A stretch of 64,000 nucleotides of DNA from Rickettsiella grylli (GTDB taxonomy: Bacteria; Pseudomonadota; Gammaproteobacteria; Diplorickettsiales; Diplorickettsiaceae), in assembly GCF_000168295.1 (NCBI RefSeq), contig NZ_AAQJ02000001.1:645001-709000 (forward strand), written 5' to 3'. Positions 9,768-20,243 of the stretch are shown one piece after another. The notes beneath the pieces were generated by a model, which saw only the letters and a program-made list of their open reading frames with translations, was not told the DNA's origin and did not search any database. How positions within the stretch are numbered: position 1 is the first letter of the stretch; the number at the start of each line of letters is the position of its first letter. A program made the position numbers and the translations under genes.

Positions 9768-12140
9768 ATGATAGATATTGAAATAGACGGTCGACTATTA
9801 CGCGTTGAACAAAATACAACAATTATTGAAGCGGCCGATAAAGCAGGTATTTACATTCCACGTTTTTGTTACCATAAAAAATTATCTATTGTGGCTAATT
9901 GCCGGATGTGTTTAGTTGACGTTGAAAAATTTGGGAAACCTTTACCCGCGTGTGCAACACCGGTGACAGCCGGGATGAAAGTTTACACAACATCGGACAA
10001 AACAAAAGAAGCACAACGGGCGGTTATGGAATTTTTACTCATTAATCACCCGTTAGATTGTCCTATCTGTGATCAAGGCGGTGAATGTGAATTACAGGAT
10101 CTTTCTTTGGGTTATGGTTCCTCACTGTCCCGATTTACCGAGGGTAAACGTTCTGTCAAAGACGATAATCTTGGACCGTTGATTTCAACGGAGATGACCC
10201 GTTGTATTCAATGTACGCGTTGTGTACGTTTTGGTCAGGAAATTGCCGGTATAAAAGAATTAGGTACGTTAAATCGTGGCGAAGATTTACAAATTAGCAC
10301 CTATATCGAACATAGTTTGGAATCAGAATTATCAGGAAACATCATTGATTTGTGCCCGGTGGGCGCATTAACCTCGAAACCTTTTCGATTTAAAGCACGC
10401 GCGTGGGAATTACAACAATCCGCATCGATAGCACCCCATGATTGTTGTGGTTCAAACATCTATTTACATACCCGTCGGGGACAAGTTCTGCGCGCTGTTC
10501 CACGTGAAAATGAAGCGATCAATGAAACCTGGTTATCGGATAGAGATCGCTATAGTTATTTGGGCATTCATAGTAAGGATCGCTTGACAAAACCGCTCAT
10601 TAAAGAAAAAGGCCGGTGGGTTAGTGTGGATTGGGATACCGCGTTAACGAAAGTCGTAAACGAATTAAAACAACTATTGAAAACACAGGATTCACAAGCG
10701 ATAGGGGGATTAGCATCACCTTCTTGCACGACTGAAGAATTTTATTTTTTTCAAAAATTATTACGGAGTTTGGGAACATCACATATTGATCATCGTTTAC
10801 ATCAAATTGATGTGTCGGATCAAATGCAGGCAACACTGTGTCCGCCAGGAATTCGTTTAACGGAACTTGAAAAAGCAACGTTTGTGTGGTTGATAGGATC
10901 CAATATTCGACGTGAGCAGCCCATTGCAGCACATCGTTTACGGAAAGCAAGTTTAGCCGGTGCAAAAATAGCGAGTTTGCATTGTGTGGATATTCAGGTC
11001 CCTTTTTCATTGTCTGAAAATAAACAGGTGTCTCCGGATGCTCTCGTGCCTACGTTATTAGGTATCGCAAACGCAGTGGGTGATCCTCAATCCTTGGCTG
11101 CTTTTTCTGATTTTACAGCGATTTCTGTAAAAAGTGATGTTGTTCATCAATTAAAATCTGCAAAAAATGCACTCATCGTTTTAGGCGCGCTCGCACATAA
11201 TCATCCACAGGCCAGTTTAATAAGAGAATTAACGCACTTTATTGCACAACGGACAGGTGCGCGTTGCATCTATTTTACGGAAGGTGCAAATAGTATGGGC
11301 GCGTGGTTAGCCGGTGCCGTACCTCATCGGTTACCGGGTGGGATTTCTTTAACGAAGCCTGGTTTAGCGGCAGCGGAAATGTTTAATGCCGATTTACGTG
11401 CATTTATTTTATTAAATATTGAACCCACTTTAGATTGTGCAAATCCGCAACGCGTGAGCAACGCCTTGAAACAGGCTGATTTTGTTTTAGCACTATCACC
11501 TTTTAAAGCGAAATCTTTACTGGAACATGCGCATGTTATTTTGCCGATGGCAAGCTTTGCTGAGATTGAAGGAAGTTTTATCAACATGGGGGGTTGTTGG
11601 CAGACATTTTCCGCAGCAATACCGCCGATAGAGCAAGCCCGCTCAGGATGGGAGATTTTGCAGACAGTAGGGAATCGTTTGGCGTTAGAAGCATTTAACC
11701 GTTCTGATCATGCATTTATTCGCGAAAAATTAGAACCATTCCTTTTAGAATATTTTGCTACGCCTTCGATGGGGGAACGAGGAGAACAAAAACTAAAACA
11801 AAAACAGACCCACGATTTCCCGAGTAAAAAGAAAATACAACGTATCAGTGAATGGTCTCTTTATGGCGTGGATAGTGTGGTGCGCCGCGCGTTAGCTTTA
11901 CAAGTGTCTGCAAGTAATCCTCATCATCCCGTTCGTATTGTGATGAATGCAGCATTAGCGCACGAATTAAAGGTTACGCCAGGTCAATGGGTTCGTATTG
12001 AACAAGGGAGAGGAGAAGCATTATTACCTTTATCGATACAAGCGGATATCCCTGATAATTGTGTTTATATTCCTGCAGGTTGCGAACAAACCGAAACTTT
12101 AGGTGAATCATTTGGCGAGGTGATACTTTATGTTGAATGA
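9768..12140 (+). CDS. nuoG: NADH-quinone oxidoreductase subunit G
   Basis: Largest peripheral subunit (790 aa), carrying several Fe-S clusters between NuoF and NuoI. The N-terminal ferredoxin domain has YIPRFCYH and [11 protein letters not shown]. The His-Cys cluster segment is [18 protein letters not shown], and a 4Fe-4S pair follows in CIQCTRC and [12 protein letters not shown]. The rest is a molybdopterin-oxidoreductase-like domain that is structural in complex I. The start has a strong site (ggagag) eight bases upstream. The 3' end overlaps nuoH by eleven bases. Confidence 0.97.
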   Translation: MIDIEIDGRLLRVEQNTTIIEAADKAGIYIPRFCYHKKLSIVANCRMCLVDVEKFGKPLPACATPVTAGMKVYTTSDKTKEAQRAVMEFLLINHPLDCPICDQGGECELQDLSLGYGSSLSRFTEGKRSVKDDNLGPLISTEMTRCIQCTRCVRFGQEIAGIKELGTLNRGEDLQISTYIEHSLESELSGNIIDLCPVGALTSKPFRFKARAWELQQSASIAPHDCCGSNIYLHTRRGQVLRAVPRENEAINETWLSDRDRYSYLGIHSKDRLTKPLIKEKGRWVSVDWDTALTKVVNELKQLLKTQDSQAIGGLASPSCTTEEFYFFQKLLRSLGTSHIDHRLHQIDVSDQMQATLCPPGIRLTELEKATFVWLIGSNIRREQPIAAHRLRKASLAGAKIASLHCVDIQVPFSLSENKQVSPDALVPTLLGIANAVGDPQSLAAFSDFTAISVKSDVVHQLKSAKNALIVLGALAHNHPQASLIRELTHFIAQRTGARCIYFTEGANSMGAWLAGAVPHRLPGGISLTKPGLAAAEMFNADLRAFILLNIEPTLDCANPQRVSNALKQADFVLALSPFKAKSLLEHAHVILPMASFAEIEGSFINMGGCWQTFSAAIPPIEQARSGWEILQTVGNRLALEAFNRSDHAFIREKLEPFLLEYFATPSMGERGEQKLKQKQTHDFPSKKKIQRISEWSLYGVDSVVRRALALQVSASNPHHPVRIVMNAALAHELKVTPGQWVRIEQGRGEALLPLSIQADIPDNCVYIPAGCEQTETLGESFGEVILYVE

Positions 12141-13158
12141 TTTTCTATTATTACTTTGGATAATCATTAAGATTGTTATTATAACGGTTCCTTTGTTATT
12201 GGTTGTGGCTTATTTAACGTTTATTGAACGGAAAGGCATCGGTTACATACAAACGCGTATTGGACCCAATCGGGTGGGGCCTTTAGGCTTTTTACAACCG
12301 ATTGCAGATGTCATTAAACTGATTACCAAAGAAATCATTGTACCGACGGCGGCGAATCGTTATCTATTTATTTTAGCGCCGGTGGTTACCATTGCACCGG
12401 CATTAGCAGCATGGGCTGTTATTCCCTTTAGTGAAGGGTTGGCGTTAACTCAAATTAATGCCGGAGTACTTTATTTATTTGCGATGACATCGTTGGGTGT
12501 GTATGGAATATTAATTGCGGGATGGGCGACCAATTCAAAATATGCTTTACTCGGCTCATTGCGCGCAGCCGCTCAAACGATCTCCTATGAAATTGCGATG
12601 GGGTTTGCTTTTGTCGGCGTTTTGTTAGCTGCGGGTAGTATGAATCTACAGGATATTGTGTTGCGCCAACAAGGGGGAATTTGGCATTGGTATGGGTTGC
12701 CGTTATTGCCTCTCTTTATCTGTTATTGGATTTCTGGGATTGCTGAAACGAATCGTGCACCGTTTGATTTAGCCGAGGGAGAATCAGAAATTGTCGCGGG
12801 TTTTCATGTTGAATATTCTGGTGTCAGTTTCGCCTTATTTTTTCTTGCTGAGTATATGAATATGATTTTGATCTCAGCAGTGGCCAGTTTATTGTTTTTA
12901 GGAGGATGGTTATCACCTTTTCAAGGTATTCCATTTTTAGAAGGGGCATTGGCGTGGATTCCGGGTATCCTTTGGTTTTTTATCAAGATGATGGGTTTTT
13001 TGGGACTTTTTATTTGGTCACGTGCAACCTTCCCCCGCTATCGTTACGATCAATTAATGCGTTTAGGGTGGAAAGTGTTAATTCCAGTGACGTTACTGTG
13101 GATAACCGTTATAGCCATTGCAGTACAATTTAAATGGGGTCCTTGGTTTAGCGCATGA
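12130..13158 (+). CDS. nuoH: NADH-quinone oxidoreductase subunit H
   Basis: Membrane subunit at the junction of the two arms, forming part of the quinone tunnel (342 aa, about eight transmembrane helices). Conserved stretches are [19 protein letters not shown] near the N-terminus, [14 protein letters not shown], and the loop [19 protein letters not shown] with its acidic residues. It overlaps both nuoG and nuoI by a few bases. Confidence 0.97.
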   Translation: MLNDFLLLLWIIIKIVIITVPLLLVVAYLTFIERKGIGYIQTRIGPNRVGPLGFLQPIADVIKLITKEIIVPTAANRYLFILAPVVTIAPALAAWAVIPFSEGLALTQINAGVLYLFAMTSLGVYGILIAGWATNSKYALLGSLRAAAQTISYEIAMGFAFVGVLLAAGSMNLQDIVLRQQGGIWHWYGLPLLPLFICYWISGIAETNRAPFDLAEGESEIVAGFHVEYSGVSFALFFLAEYMNMILISAVASLLFLGGWLSPFQGIPFLEGALAWIPGILWFFIKMMGFLGLFIWSRATFPRYRYDQLMRLGWKVLIPVTLLWITVIAIAVQFKWGPWFSA

Positions 13159-13652
13159 ATATATTAAGAAAAATAATCCAATGGATTAAAACATTTACGC
13201 TATGGGAACTTTTTAAAGGCTTAGGTGTGACGGGCCGTTATTTTTTTAAGAAAAAAGTGACCCTACAATTTCCTGAAGAGGAAACGCCACGTTCTGTTCG
13301 ATTTCGCGGTTTACATGCATTGCGTCGATATCCGAATGGCGAAGAACGGTGTATTGCGTGTAAATTATGTGAAGCGGTATGCCCTGCATTGGCGATTACG
13401 ATTGAAGCAGAGCCACGCGAAGATGGTTCCAGACGAACAACCTTATATGAGATCGATTTATTTAAATGCATTTATTGTGGATTTTGTGAAGAATCCTGTC
13501 CAGTAGACGCTATCGTCGAAACAAATATTCCACATTATCATTTTGAAAATCGCGGTGAACAAATTATGACGAAACAAAAGTTGTTAGCGATTGGAGATCG
13601 CTATGAGAAGCAGATAGCTAAAGAGAGAGCAGAAGATGCACCTTACCGTTAA
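13155..13652 (+). CDS. nuoI: NADH-quinone oxidoreductase subunit I
   Basis: Ferredoxin-like peripheral subunit with two 4Fe-4S clusters (N6a, N6b) that relay electrons to NuoB. The two ligand sets read [12 protein letters not shown] and [12 protein letters not shown], with [11 protein letters not shown] before the first as in homologues. The protein is 165 aa. The start overlaps nuoH by four bases. A 60-base gap to nuoJ is the largest inside the operon and shows no terminator. Confidence 0.97.
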   Translation: MNILRKIIQWIKTFTLWELFKGLGVTGRYFFKKKVTLQFPEEETPRSVRFRGLHALRRYPNGEERCIACKLCEAVCPALAITIEAEPREDGSRRTTLYEIDLFKCIYCGFCEESCPVDAIVETNIPHYHFENRGEQIMTKQKLLAIGDRYEKQIAKERAEDAPYR

Positions 13653-13712
13653 ACGAACGTATTCTTTAATTATGAGTGCCCTGTTGGATATAAAAATAGT
13701 GAACGTTTTGTT

Positions 13713-14312
13713 ATGATGATTTCTATTCAATCGTGTGTATTTTTTATCTTTGCTGGGGTACTGATTACTTCAGCGTTAATGACAATTATTTCACGTAATT
13801 CAGTGCGCAGTGCTTTATTTTTAGTGTTGACTTTTTTTTCTGCGGCGGCGTTATGGATACTCTTAGAAGCGGAATTTTTGGGTCTGATTTTGATTTTAGT
13901 GTACGTAGGTGCCGTCATGACACTTTTTTTATTTGTTATCATGACCTTAAATCTGGATAAAACTGAAAAACAATATGGTTTTGTTCCCTATTTAGTGTGG
14001 GCGGTTTTGGGTGTATTGATTCTATTGGCCTTATTGATCGACGCCGTATTCCCACTGACGGGAAACAAAATACTGATCCCCTTAGCGGCTAACGAGAGTA
14101 ATACACAGGCTTTAGGGAATGTTCTCTATACGCAATATGCTTATCCATTTGAAATTACTGGTGTTTTATTATTGGTGGGTATTATTGCCACGATTGCCTT
14201 GAGTTTCCGTGAAAAACGGTTGAACAAGGCGATCTCACCTGAATTACAATTAAAAATTAAACCTTCGGATCGTTTACGAATTATAAAAATGCCAACCGAG
14301 AAAAAAAAATGA
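13713..14312 (+). CDS. nuoJ: NADH-quinone oxidoreductase subunit J
   Basis: Membrane subunit (199 aa, five transmembrane helices) next to the NuoH/NuoA junction. The conserved segment [27 protein letters not shown], which includes the helix with a pi-bulge in solved structures, is clear. The C-terminal tail is Lys/Arg-rich. The start at ATG-ATG (13713) is one of two adjacent Met codons. It overlaps nuoK by four bases (ATGA). Confidence 0.95.
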   Translation: MMISIQSCVFFIFAGVLITSALMTIISRNSVRSALFLVLTFFSAAALWILLEAEFLGLILILVYVGAVMTLFLFVIMTLNLDKTEKQYGFVPYLVWAVLGVLILLALLIDAVFPLTGNKILIPLAANESNTQALGNVLYTQYAYPFEITGVLLLVGIIATIALSFREKRLNKAISPELQLKIKPSDRLRIIKMPTEKKK

Positions 14313-14614
14313 TTCCGTTAAATTATTATCTAATACTTGCGGCGACCTTATTCAGTATAGGTTTACTCGGATTGATCATTAATCGGAAGAATATAATTAT
14401 TTTGCTGATGTGTGTCGAATTATTATTACTGGCTGTGAATATCAATTTTATTGCATTTTCGCATTTTTTTGCGGATTTAGCAGGACAAATATTTGTTTTT
14501 TTTATACTTGCCGTAGCGGCTGTCGAAGCGGCTATCGGTTTAGCGATAGTGATCGTTTTATTTCGTACACGACAGAGTATTCAAGTCGATGACTTAAACC
14601 GGTTAAAGGGGTAG
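14309..14614 (+). CDS. nuoK: NADH-quinone oxidoreductase subunit K
   Basis: Small antiporter-like membrane subunit (101 aa, three helices). It holds the conserved glutamates in [10 protein letters not shown] and [13 protein letters not shown], which line the proton path. It overlaps nuoJ and is translationally coupled to nuoL. Confidence 0.96.
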   Translation: MIPLNYYLILAATLFSIGLLGLIINRKNIIILLMCVELLLLAVNINFIAFSHFFADLAGQIFVFFILAVAAVEAAIGLAIVIVLFRTRQSIQVDDLNRLKG

Positions 14615-14619
14615 TGGGA

Positions 14620-16536
14620 ATGGATCATTATCAATTCATTAGTCTTGCACTTATCTTATTTCCTTTAGGAGGGGCCTTAATTGCAGGGTTAGGAGGACAG
14701 CGTGTCAGTGCGAGCACGGCACACCGTGTGACTATCTTCGCGGTGGCACTTTCTTTTCTTTTGTCCTTGTATTTCGCCTATGAACTTTTTTTCCTGCATG
14801 GCGTTATTTACGACGAAAATCTTTATTTGTGGGATTTTACCGGGAAATTTCGATTTAATATCGGGTTTTTAATTGATCCGTTAACGGTCGTGATGTTTCT
14901 CATTGTGACTTTTATCTCATTCATTGTGCATATTTATAGTGTCACGTACATGGCGGGCGATCCAGGTTATAAGCGCTTTTTTAGTTATATGTCGGCATTT
15001 ACCTTTGCGATGCTCATGTTGGTGAGTGCCAATAATTTTCTTCAGTTATTTTTTGGCTGGGAAGCGGTCGGTTTAGTTTCGTATCTCCTTATTGGATTTT
15101 GGTTTAAACGCGAAGCAGCCAATCGGGGAAGCTTTAAAGCGTTTTTGGTGAATCGGATCGGTGATTTTGGATTCTTTTTAGGTATTGCATTGTTATTTAA
15201 TTATTTCGGTAGCTTGGATTATTACCATATCTTTCATACGGCTGCTGCGCTGAAAGAAGCACATCTAACACTTTTTCCGCATACTTCGTATTCTGTTATT
15301 GCGGTTATTTGCTTTCTGTTATTTATTGGCGCGATGGGAAAATCAGCTCAAATACCATTACATGTGTGGTTACCGGAATCGATGGAAGGTCCAACACCCA
15401 TTTCAGCATTGATCCATGCCGCCACGATGGTTACGGCGGGTGTTTATTTAGTGGCCCGTCTTTCACCTTTATATGAATATGCACCGGGCGTGTTAAATCT
15501 TATTTTAATTCTAGGGGGAACCACGGCCTTATCAATGGGTTTGGTTGCGATTGTTCAGAATGATATTAAACGTATTGTTGCGTATTCTACCTTATCCCAA
15601 TTGGGTTATATGGTGGTGGGTTTAGGTGCTTCAGCTTATGCTGCAAGTATTTTTCATTTGGTCACCCATGCCTTTTTCAAAGCTTTATTATTTTTAGCAG
15701 CAGGTTCCGTTATTCTCACCATGCATCATGAGCAAGATATTCGTAAAATGGGCGGTTTAGCAAAAATTATGCCAATAACGATGATTTGTTTTTTAATTGG
15801 GGCGTTGGCTTTAGCGGCCATTCCCCCATTTTCTGGTTTTTATTCGAAAGATGTGATTATCGATGCCGTCCATGAATCCACGTTACCTGCCGCAACGTAC
15901 GCCTATTATTGTGTGTTGTTCGGTGCATTCGTGACTTCATTTTATATTTTTCGCGCCTTTTTCCTCGTTTTTCAGGGTCGAGCACGCGCACCTCATCCAC
16001 GTTACCAGCAAACGACATCCATTGTTCGGTTTAGTTTGATTGCATTAGCGATTCCTTCAACGATTGCAGGATTTTTATTCGCACCTGCTTTTTTAAATGT
16101 TCCTGGATTACTTACAAAAAGTTTCACTGTTTTGTCGCTCAACAACACCATGGTCAATGAAAAAGGTTTATTAATCAATACGGCAACGCTTTTTTCTATC
16201 TTGGGTATCGGTTTAGCCTGGTTATGTTATCGCAAATTCCCGACGATTCCCGCGTGGGCAAAAAATCATTTTACCGTGTTATATCGTGTTTTAGTCAATA
16301 AATATGGTTTTGATTCCTTTAATCAACTGGTATTTGAAAAAGGCGGTCGACGTTTAGCGCAATTATTTTTTAACGTTGATATGAATGTGCTTGACGAAAA
16401 ATTGATTGATGGCTCAGGAAGACGTATCAGTTGGCTCTCTCAGCTGTTGCGACATTTACAGTCGGGTTATATTTACCATTATGCATTGATGATGGTGTTT
16501 GGAATCATTGTTTTTTTATTGGCTTATTCCTTATAA
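14620..16536 (+). CDS. nuoL: NADH-quinone oxidoreductase subunit L
   Basis: Distal antiporter-like proton-pumping subunit with the long lateral helix (638 aa). Conserved parts are FFGWEAVGLVSYLLIGFW (key Glu), KSAQIPLHVWLPESMEGPTP, SALIHAATMVTAGVYL and the late SGFYSKD segment. The ATG at 14620 is chosen because aaagggg (14605-14611) sits eight bases upstream. A GTG at 14614 would be only two bases from that site. Confidence 0.96.
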   Translation: MDHYQFISLALILFPLGGALIAGLGGQRVSASTAHRVTIFAVALSFLLSLYFAYELFFLHGVIYDENLYLWDFTGKFRFNIGFLIDPLTVVMFLIVTFISFIVHIYSVTYMAGDPGYKRFFSYMSAFTFAMLMLVSANNFLQLFFGWEAVGLVSYLLIGFWFKREAANRGSFKAFLVNRIGDFGFFLGIALLFNYFGSLDYYHIFHTAAALKEAHLTLFPHTSYSVIAVICFLLFIGAMGKSAQIPLHVWLPESMEGPTPISALIHAATMVTAGVYLVARLSPLYEYAPGVLNLILILGGTTALSMGLVAIVQNDIKRIVAYSTLSQLGYMVVGLGASAYAASIFHLVTHAFFKALLFLAAGSVILTMHHEQDIRKMGGLAKIMPITMICFLIGALALAAIPPFSGFYSKDVIIDAVHESTLPAATYAYYCVLFGAFVTSFYIFRAFFLVFQGRARAPHPRYQQTTSIVRFSLIALAIPSTIAGFLFAPAFLNVPGLLTKSFTVLSLNNTMVNEKGLLINTATLFSILGIGLAWLCYRKFPTIPAWAKNHFTVLYRVLVNKYGFDSFNQLVFEKGGRRLAQLFFNVDMNVLDEKLIDGSGRRISWLSQLLRHLQSGYIYHYALMMVFGIIVFLLAYSL

Positions 16537-16555
16537 ATAAATTAGTAGTATAAGA

Positions 16556-18100
16556 ATGTATTTTACTTTACTTGCTTCGTTTATACACAACCATTTATTA
16601 AGTTTATTGATATGGTTGCCTGTATTTGGCGGCATATTGGCAGTCGCCGTCAATGGTGATCGTTATCCGCAACGTGCACGCGTGGTTGCGCTAACGACGT
16701 CGCTGATAACACTGGTGTTTTGTATTCCCTTATATTTGGGTTTCAATCCCGCGGTAAGCAGTATGCAATTCCAAGAAAATATCGATTGGATTACTGTTTA
16801 TCATATTCACTACGCCTTAGGTGTCGACGGGATATCGTTACCCCTTATTTTATTAACGGTGTTTACCACATTGTTAGTTATTTTGGCGGCATGGCATAGT
16901 ATCAAGTTACGGGTTGCACAATATATGGCTGCATTTTTACTGATGCAAGGCATGATGGTCGGAACATTTGCATCGACTGATTCGATCTTATTTTACGTAT
17001 TTTGGGAAGCTATTCTGATTCCGATGTATTTAAGTATTGGTGTCTGGGGAAGTGATAATCGATCCTATGCGTCGATCAAGTTTTTTTTATACACTTTTTT
17101 TGGTTCGGCATTGATGTTGATTGCACTCCTGTATTTGGGTGTCCACAATCCAGAACATGATTTTTTAATTGCTCATTTTTACCCCTTACCATTGGGATTA
17201 TCTGCACAAATTTGGATTTTTGTCGCTTTTTTAATTGCATTTGCGGTCAAGATCCCGATGTGGCCTTTTCATACCTGGTTACCCGATGCACACACAGAAG
17301 CACCAGCGGGTGGTTCCGTTGTATTGGCAGCATTAATGTTGAAACTAGGCGGCTATGGATTTTTACGTTTTACGTTACCTATCGTTCCTGATGCGAGTCG
17401 CTTACTCGCTGGCTTAATGATTGTATTAGCGTTAATTGCTATCGTTTATATTGGTTTCGTCGCTTTAGCGCAAATAGATATGAAACGGTTGATTGCTTAT
17501 TCTTCAATCGCGCATATGGGTTTTGTTGTACTCGGTTGTTTTATGTTATTTGCCATCATGAAGCAAAGTCATAATACGTTGATGGCTTATATGAGTTTAG
17601 AAGGTGCGATGGTTCAGATGATTTCTCATGCGTTTAGTTCGGGTGCGATGTTTTTAGCAGTGGGAATGTTGGCGTATCGTTTCCGAAGTCGTCTTATTAA
17701 AGATTATGGAGGTTTAGCAACCAGTATGCCTTTATTAGCATCCTTTTTTATGTTGTTTTCGATGTCAAATTTGGGTTTGCCGGGTACCTCAGGCTTTGTC
17801 GGAGAATTCATGATTATTCTGAGTGCAATGCAAGCCAGTTTTTGGATTACTGCAATAGCGGCGACGACGTTAATTCTGAGTGCCACCTATACACTCTATA
17901 TGTATAAACGAATATTTTTTGGTGAGATTACAAATCCCCGGATTGCAGAAAGTGGTGATATCCATGGCTTTGAAAAACTGGTGTTTATTTTATTAAGTTT
18001 TGCAATCCTTTTTATTGGTATTTATCCGGCTCCCTTATTGACGATCATGCATACTTCAGTGGATTCAATTTTGCAGTGGAGTTTGCAAACTAAATTATGA
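16556..18100 (+). CDS. nuoM: NADH-quinone oxidoreductase subunit M
   Basis: Second antiporter-like proton-pumping subunit of complex I (514 aa, about 14 helices). Family marks are YALGVDGISLPLILLT, FYVFWEAILIPMYLSIG (channel Glu), KIPMWPFHTWLPDAHTEAP and the late GTSGFVGEF segment. It lies 19 bases after nuoL, and its stop overlaps the nuoN start codon. Confidence 0.96.
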   Translation: MYFTLLASFIHNHLLSLLIWLPVFGGILAVAVNGDRYPQRARVVALTTSLITLVFCIPLYLGFNPAVSSMQFQENIDWITVYHIHYALGVDGISLPLILLTVFTTLLVILAAWHSIKLRVAQYMAAFLLMQGMMVGTFASTDSILFYVFWEAILIPMYLSIGVWGSDNRSYASIKFFLYTFFGSALMLIALLYLGVHNPEHDFLIAHFYPLPLGLSAQIWIFVAFLIAFAVKIPMWPFHTWLPDAHTEAPAGGSVVLAALMLKLGGYGFLRFTLPIVPDASRLLAGLMIVLALIAIVYIGFVALAQIDMKRLIAYSSIAHMGFVVLGCFMLFAIMKQSHNTLMAYMSLEGAMVQMISHAFSSGAMFLAVGMLAYRFRSRLIKDYGGLATSMPLLASFFMLFSMSNLGLPGTSGFVGEFMIILSAMQASFWITAIAATTLILSATYTLYMYKRIFFGEITNPRIAESGDIHGFEKLVFILLSFAILFIGIYPAPLLTIMHTSVDSILQWSLQTKL

Positions 18101-19557
18101 TGACATTACAACAATATCTTCTCTATCCTGCACTTCCTGAAATCGCTTTATTATTGATGACTTGCGTTATCCTATTCATTGATCTTTTCGCGAAACAAAA
18201 AAACAATCGACTTACCTATAGTGCGACTCAACTCAGTTTACTGATTACATTGGCGTTGTTGATTCATTTATATCATGTACCGGCACAATTATTGTTCCAC
18301 GCACATTTTACATGGGATCTCGTTGCTTACTTTATTAAATTGTGCATTTTGATATTCAGTTTATTTGCTTTTGTGTATGCGCGTGATGCGCTAAAAAACC
18401 TGTCGATTCATTCAGGTGAATATTATTTATTAGGTTTATTTTCAATACTCGGTATGTTGGTGTTGACATCGGCCAATAGTCTCTTAACGCTTTATTTAGG
18501 TTTGGAATTATTATCCTTTCCACTCTACGCGATGGTAGCCTTACGACGTCAATCCAGTCAGGGGGCTGAAGCAGCCATAAAATATTTTATTTTAGGCGCA
18601 TTGGCATCGGGTTTATTTTTATATGGTCTTTCTTTGCTGTATGGTGCAAGCCATTCTCTGATTTTATCCTCTATTCACGATGTGTTAGTTATCGGCGGTC
18701 AATCACCACTATTACTGAGCACGATTCTTATTTTTATTCTTGCGGGCATTGCATTTAAAGTAGGTGCGGCACCCTTCCAGCTGTGGGTGCCAGACGTTTA
18801 TCAAGGGGCGCCCACCCCGGTCACGTTGTTTATTAGTGCTGGACCGAAAATAGCGGGCTTAGCCTTAGCCATCCGCATACTCGTGGGTACAATGCCTAGT
18901 TTACTCAGTTATTGGCAGCCCTTAATTGCAGTGATTGCTATTTTATCATTTAGTTTGGGCAATCTAGTGGCGATTGTCCAAAGCAATTTAAAGCGTATGC
19001 TCGCTTATTCATCGGTCGCACATATGGGATATGGCTTACTGGGGTTGGTTGCGGGTACGAAGATGGGTTACGCCATGAGTATCTTTTATATGCTTGCCTA
19101 TGGCTTAATGGCATTGGCCGCTTTTGGTTTGCTTGTGGTGATGAGTCGATTTACTCAGATTGAAGATATCAATGACTTAAAAGGCCTCAATGCTCGTAGT
19201 CCTTGGCTCGCGCTCATGATGTTGATCACTATGTTTTCTATGGCAGGAATTCCGCCGACAATAGGCTTTTTTGCGAAGCTGGGTATATTAGAAGCGTTGA
19301 TTTCAGTGCATTTATTATGGATAGCCACTTTAGCGATTATTTTTGCGATTATTGGTGCTTATTATTACATTAATGTGGTTAAAGTGATGTATTTTGAAGA
19401 GCCAGAGCCCACCGTTCCACAGTTAAGTGTTGCTTCTGATGCCTATCTTGCACTCAGTATTAATGCTATACTACTCCTTATTTTGGGTCTGTTTCCCAGT
19501 CAATTGATATGGCTCGCTAAAACGATTTTTTTTACAATTAATCACCCTGTTTATTAG
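18097..19557 (+). CDS. nuoN: NADH-quinone oxidoreductase subunit N
   Basis: Third antiporter-like proton-pumping subunit (486 aa). Motifs include LTLYLGLELLSFPLYAMVAL, FKVGAAPFQLWVPDVYQGAP and KRMLAYSSVAHMGYGLLGL. It ends the 14-gene nuo operon, in canonical order A to N. The next gene, a DolP-like lipoprotein, begins 20 bases on with no terminator between, so it may be cotranscribed. Confidence 0.96.
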   Translation: MMTLQQYLLYPALPEIALLLMTCVILFIDLFAKQKNNRLTYSATQLSLLITLALLIHLYHVPAQLLFHAHFTWDLVAYFIKLCILIFSLFAFVYARDALKNLSIHSGEYYLLGLFSILGMLVLTSANSLLTLYLGLELLSFPLYAMVALRRQSSQGAEAAIKYFILGALASGLFLYGLSLLYGASHSLILSSIHDVLVIGGQSPLLLSTILIFILAGIAFKVGAAPFQLWVPDVYQGAPTPVTLFISAGPKIAGLALAIRILVGTMPSLLSYWQPLIAVIAILSFSLGNLVAIVQSNLKRMLAYSSVAHMGYGLLGLVAGTKMGYAMSIFYMLAYGLMALAAFGLLVVMSRFTQIEDINDLKGLNARSPWLALMMLITMFSMAGIPPTIGFFAKLGILEALISVHLLWIATLAIIFAIIGAYYYINVVKVMYFEEPEPTVPQLSVASDAYLALSINAILLLILGLFPSQLIWLAKTIFFTINHPVY

Positions 19558-19576
19558 AAGCTAAAAGAGGCTAGAA

Positions 19577-20149
19577 ATGAAAAAAATTTTTACTATTTTG
19601 ATTCTATCGTTGGGGTTGCAAGGTTGTTTAGCGGGCGCTTTTGTAGCGGGAGGCGCAACAACAGGTAGTTTAGTGACCGACCCACGTCCTATTAGTACGA
19701 TAAAAACGGATGAGGAAATAAATTTTAAAGTCAATCGAAAGTTAGTGAATGATCCGGAACTGAATGCTGAAACACATATTTCTGCAGTCAGCTATAATCG
19801 TGTGGTGTTATTAACAGGCCAAGCGTATGATGAAAAATTAAAAGCGAAGGCAGAACATTATGCAAGGTCTATCCCAGAAGTTCGACGGGTGTTTAATAAA
19901 ATTTCTTTAGGAATTCCAACAACACTTTACCGGCGCGCGCAAGATGTCGCTATTACTTCAGCAGTAAAGACGAAGATGTTTGCGAATAGGGATCTTAAAT
20001 CGAATGATTTTAAGATAGTGACTGAGAACGGCGTGGTTTATATATTAGGGATAGCCACTCCCAAACAAGCCCGTTTAGCCGTATCGGTAGCAAGAGATTC
20101 TTCTGGCGTAAAAAAGGTAGTTAAGCTAATAGAATATAGAGAAGAATAA
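19577..20149 (+). CDS. dolP: BON-domain outer-membrane lipoprotein, DolP (YraP) type
   Basis: The 190-aa protein begins with a lipoprotein signal whose lipobox is LQGC (Cys at 17). Two BON domains follow, about 45-115 and 120-188. Their glycine signatures are visible in RVVLLTGQAYDE and NGVVYILGIATP. E. coli DolP has the same length, lipobox LQGC and domain layout, and binds anionic lipid at the division site to support envelope integrity. In E. coli it sits elsewhere; here it follows nuoN directly. Confidence 0.85.
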   Translation: MKKIFTILILSLGLQGCLAGAFVAGGATTGSLVTDPRPISTIKTDEEINFKVNRKLVNDPELNAETHISAVSYNRVVLLTGQAYDEKLKAKAEHYARSIPEVRRVFNKISLGIPTTLYRRAQDVAITSAVKTKMFANRDLKSNDFKIVTENGVVYILGIATPKQARLAVSVARDSSGVKKVVKLIEYREE

Positions 20150-20196
20150 ATATTAATTTTTATGGGAGTGGATGATAGTTATTTGACTAAAAAGTG

Positions 20197-20225
20197 TTGA
20201 CTTAGGTGGGTGCTATCTGAATACT
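20197..20225 (+). promoter_or_regulatory. Putative sigma-70 promoter of the desaturase gene
   Basis: TTGACT (20197-20202) and AATACT (20220-20225) are separated by 17 bases. The -10 box ends 18 bases before the start codon. Confidence 0.5.
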
Positions 20226-20243
20226 ATTAAAATATAAGAGGTT

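Noticed and set aside
10621..11587. Minus-strand open frames within nuoG
   Set aside because: They are antisense shadows of a strongly conserved coding region, with no start signals.
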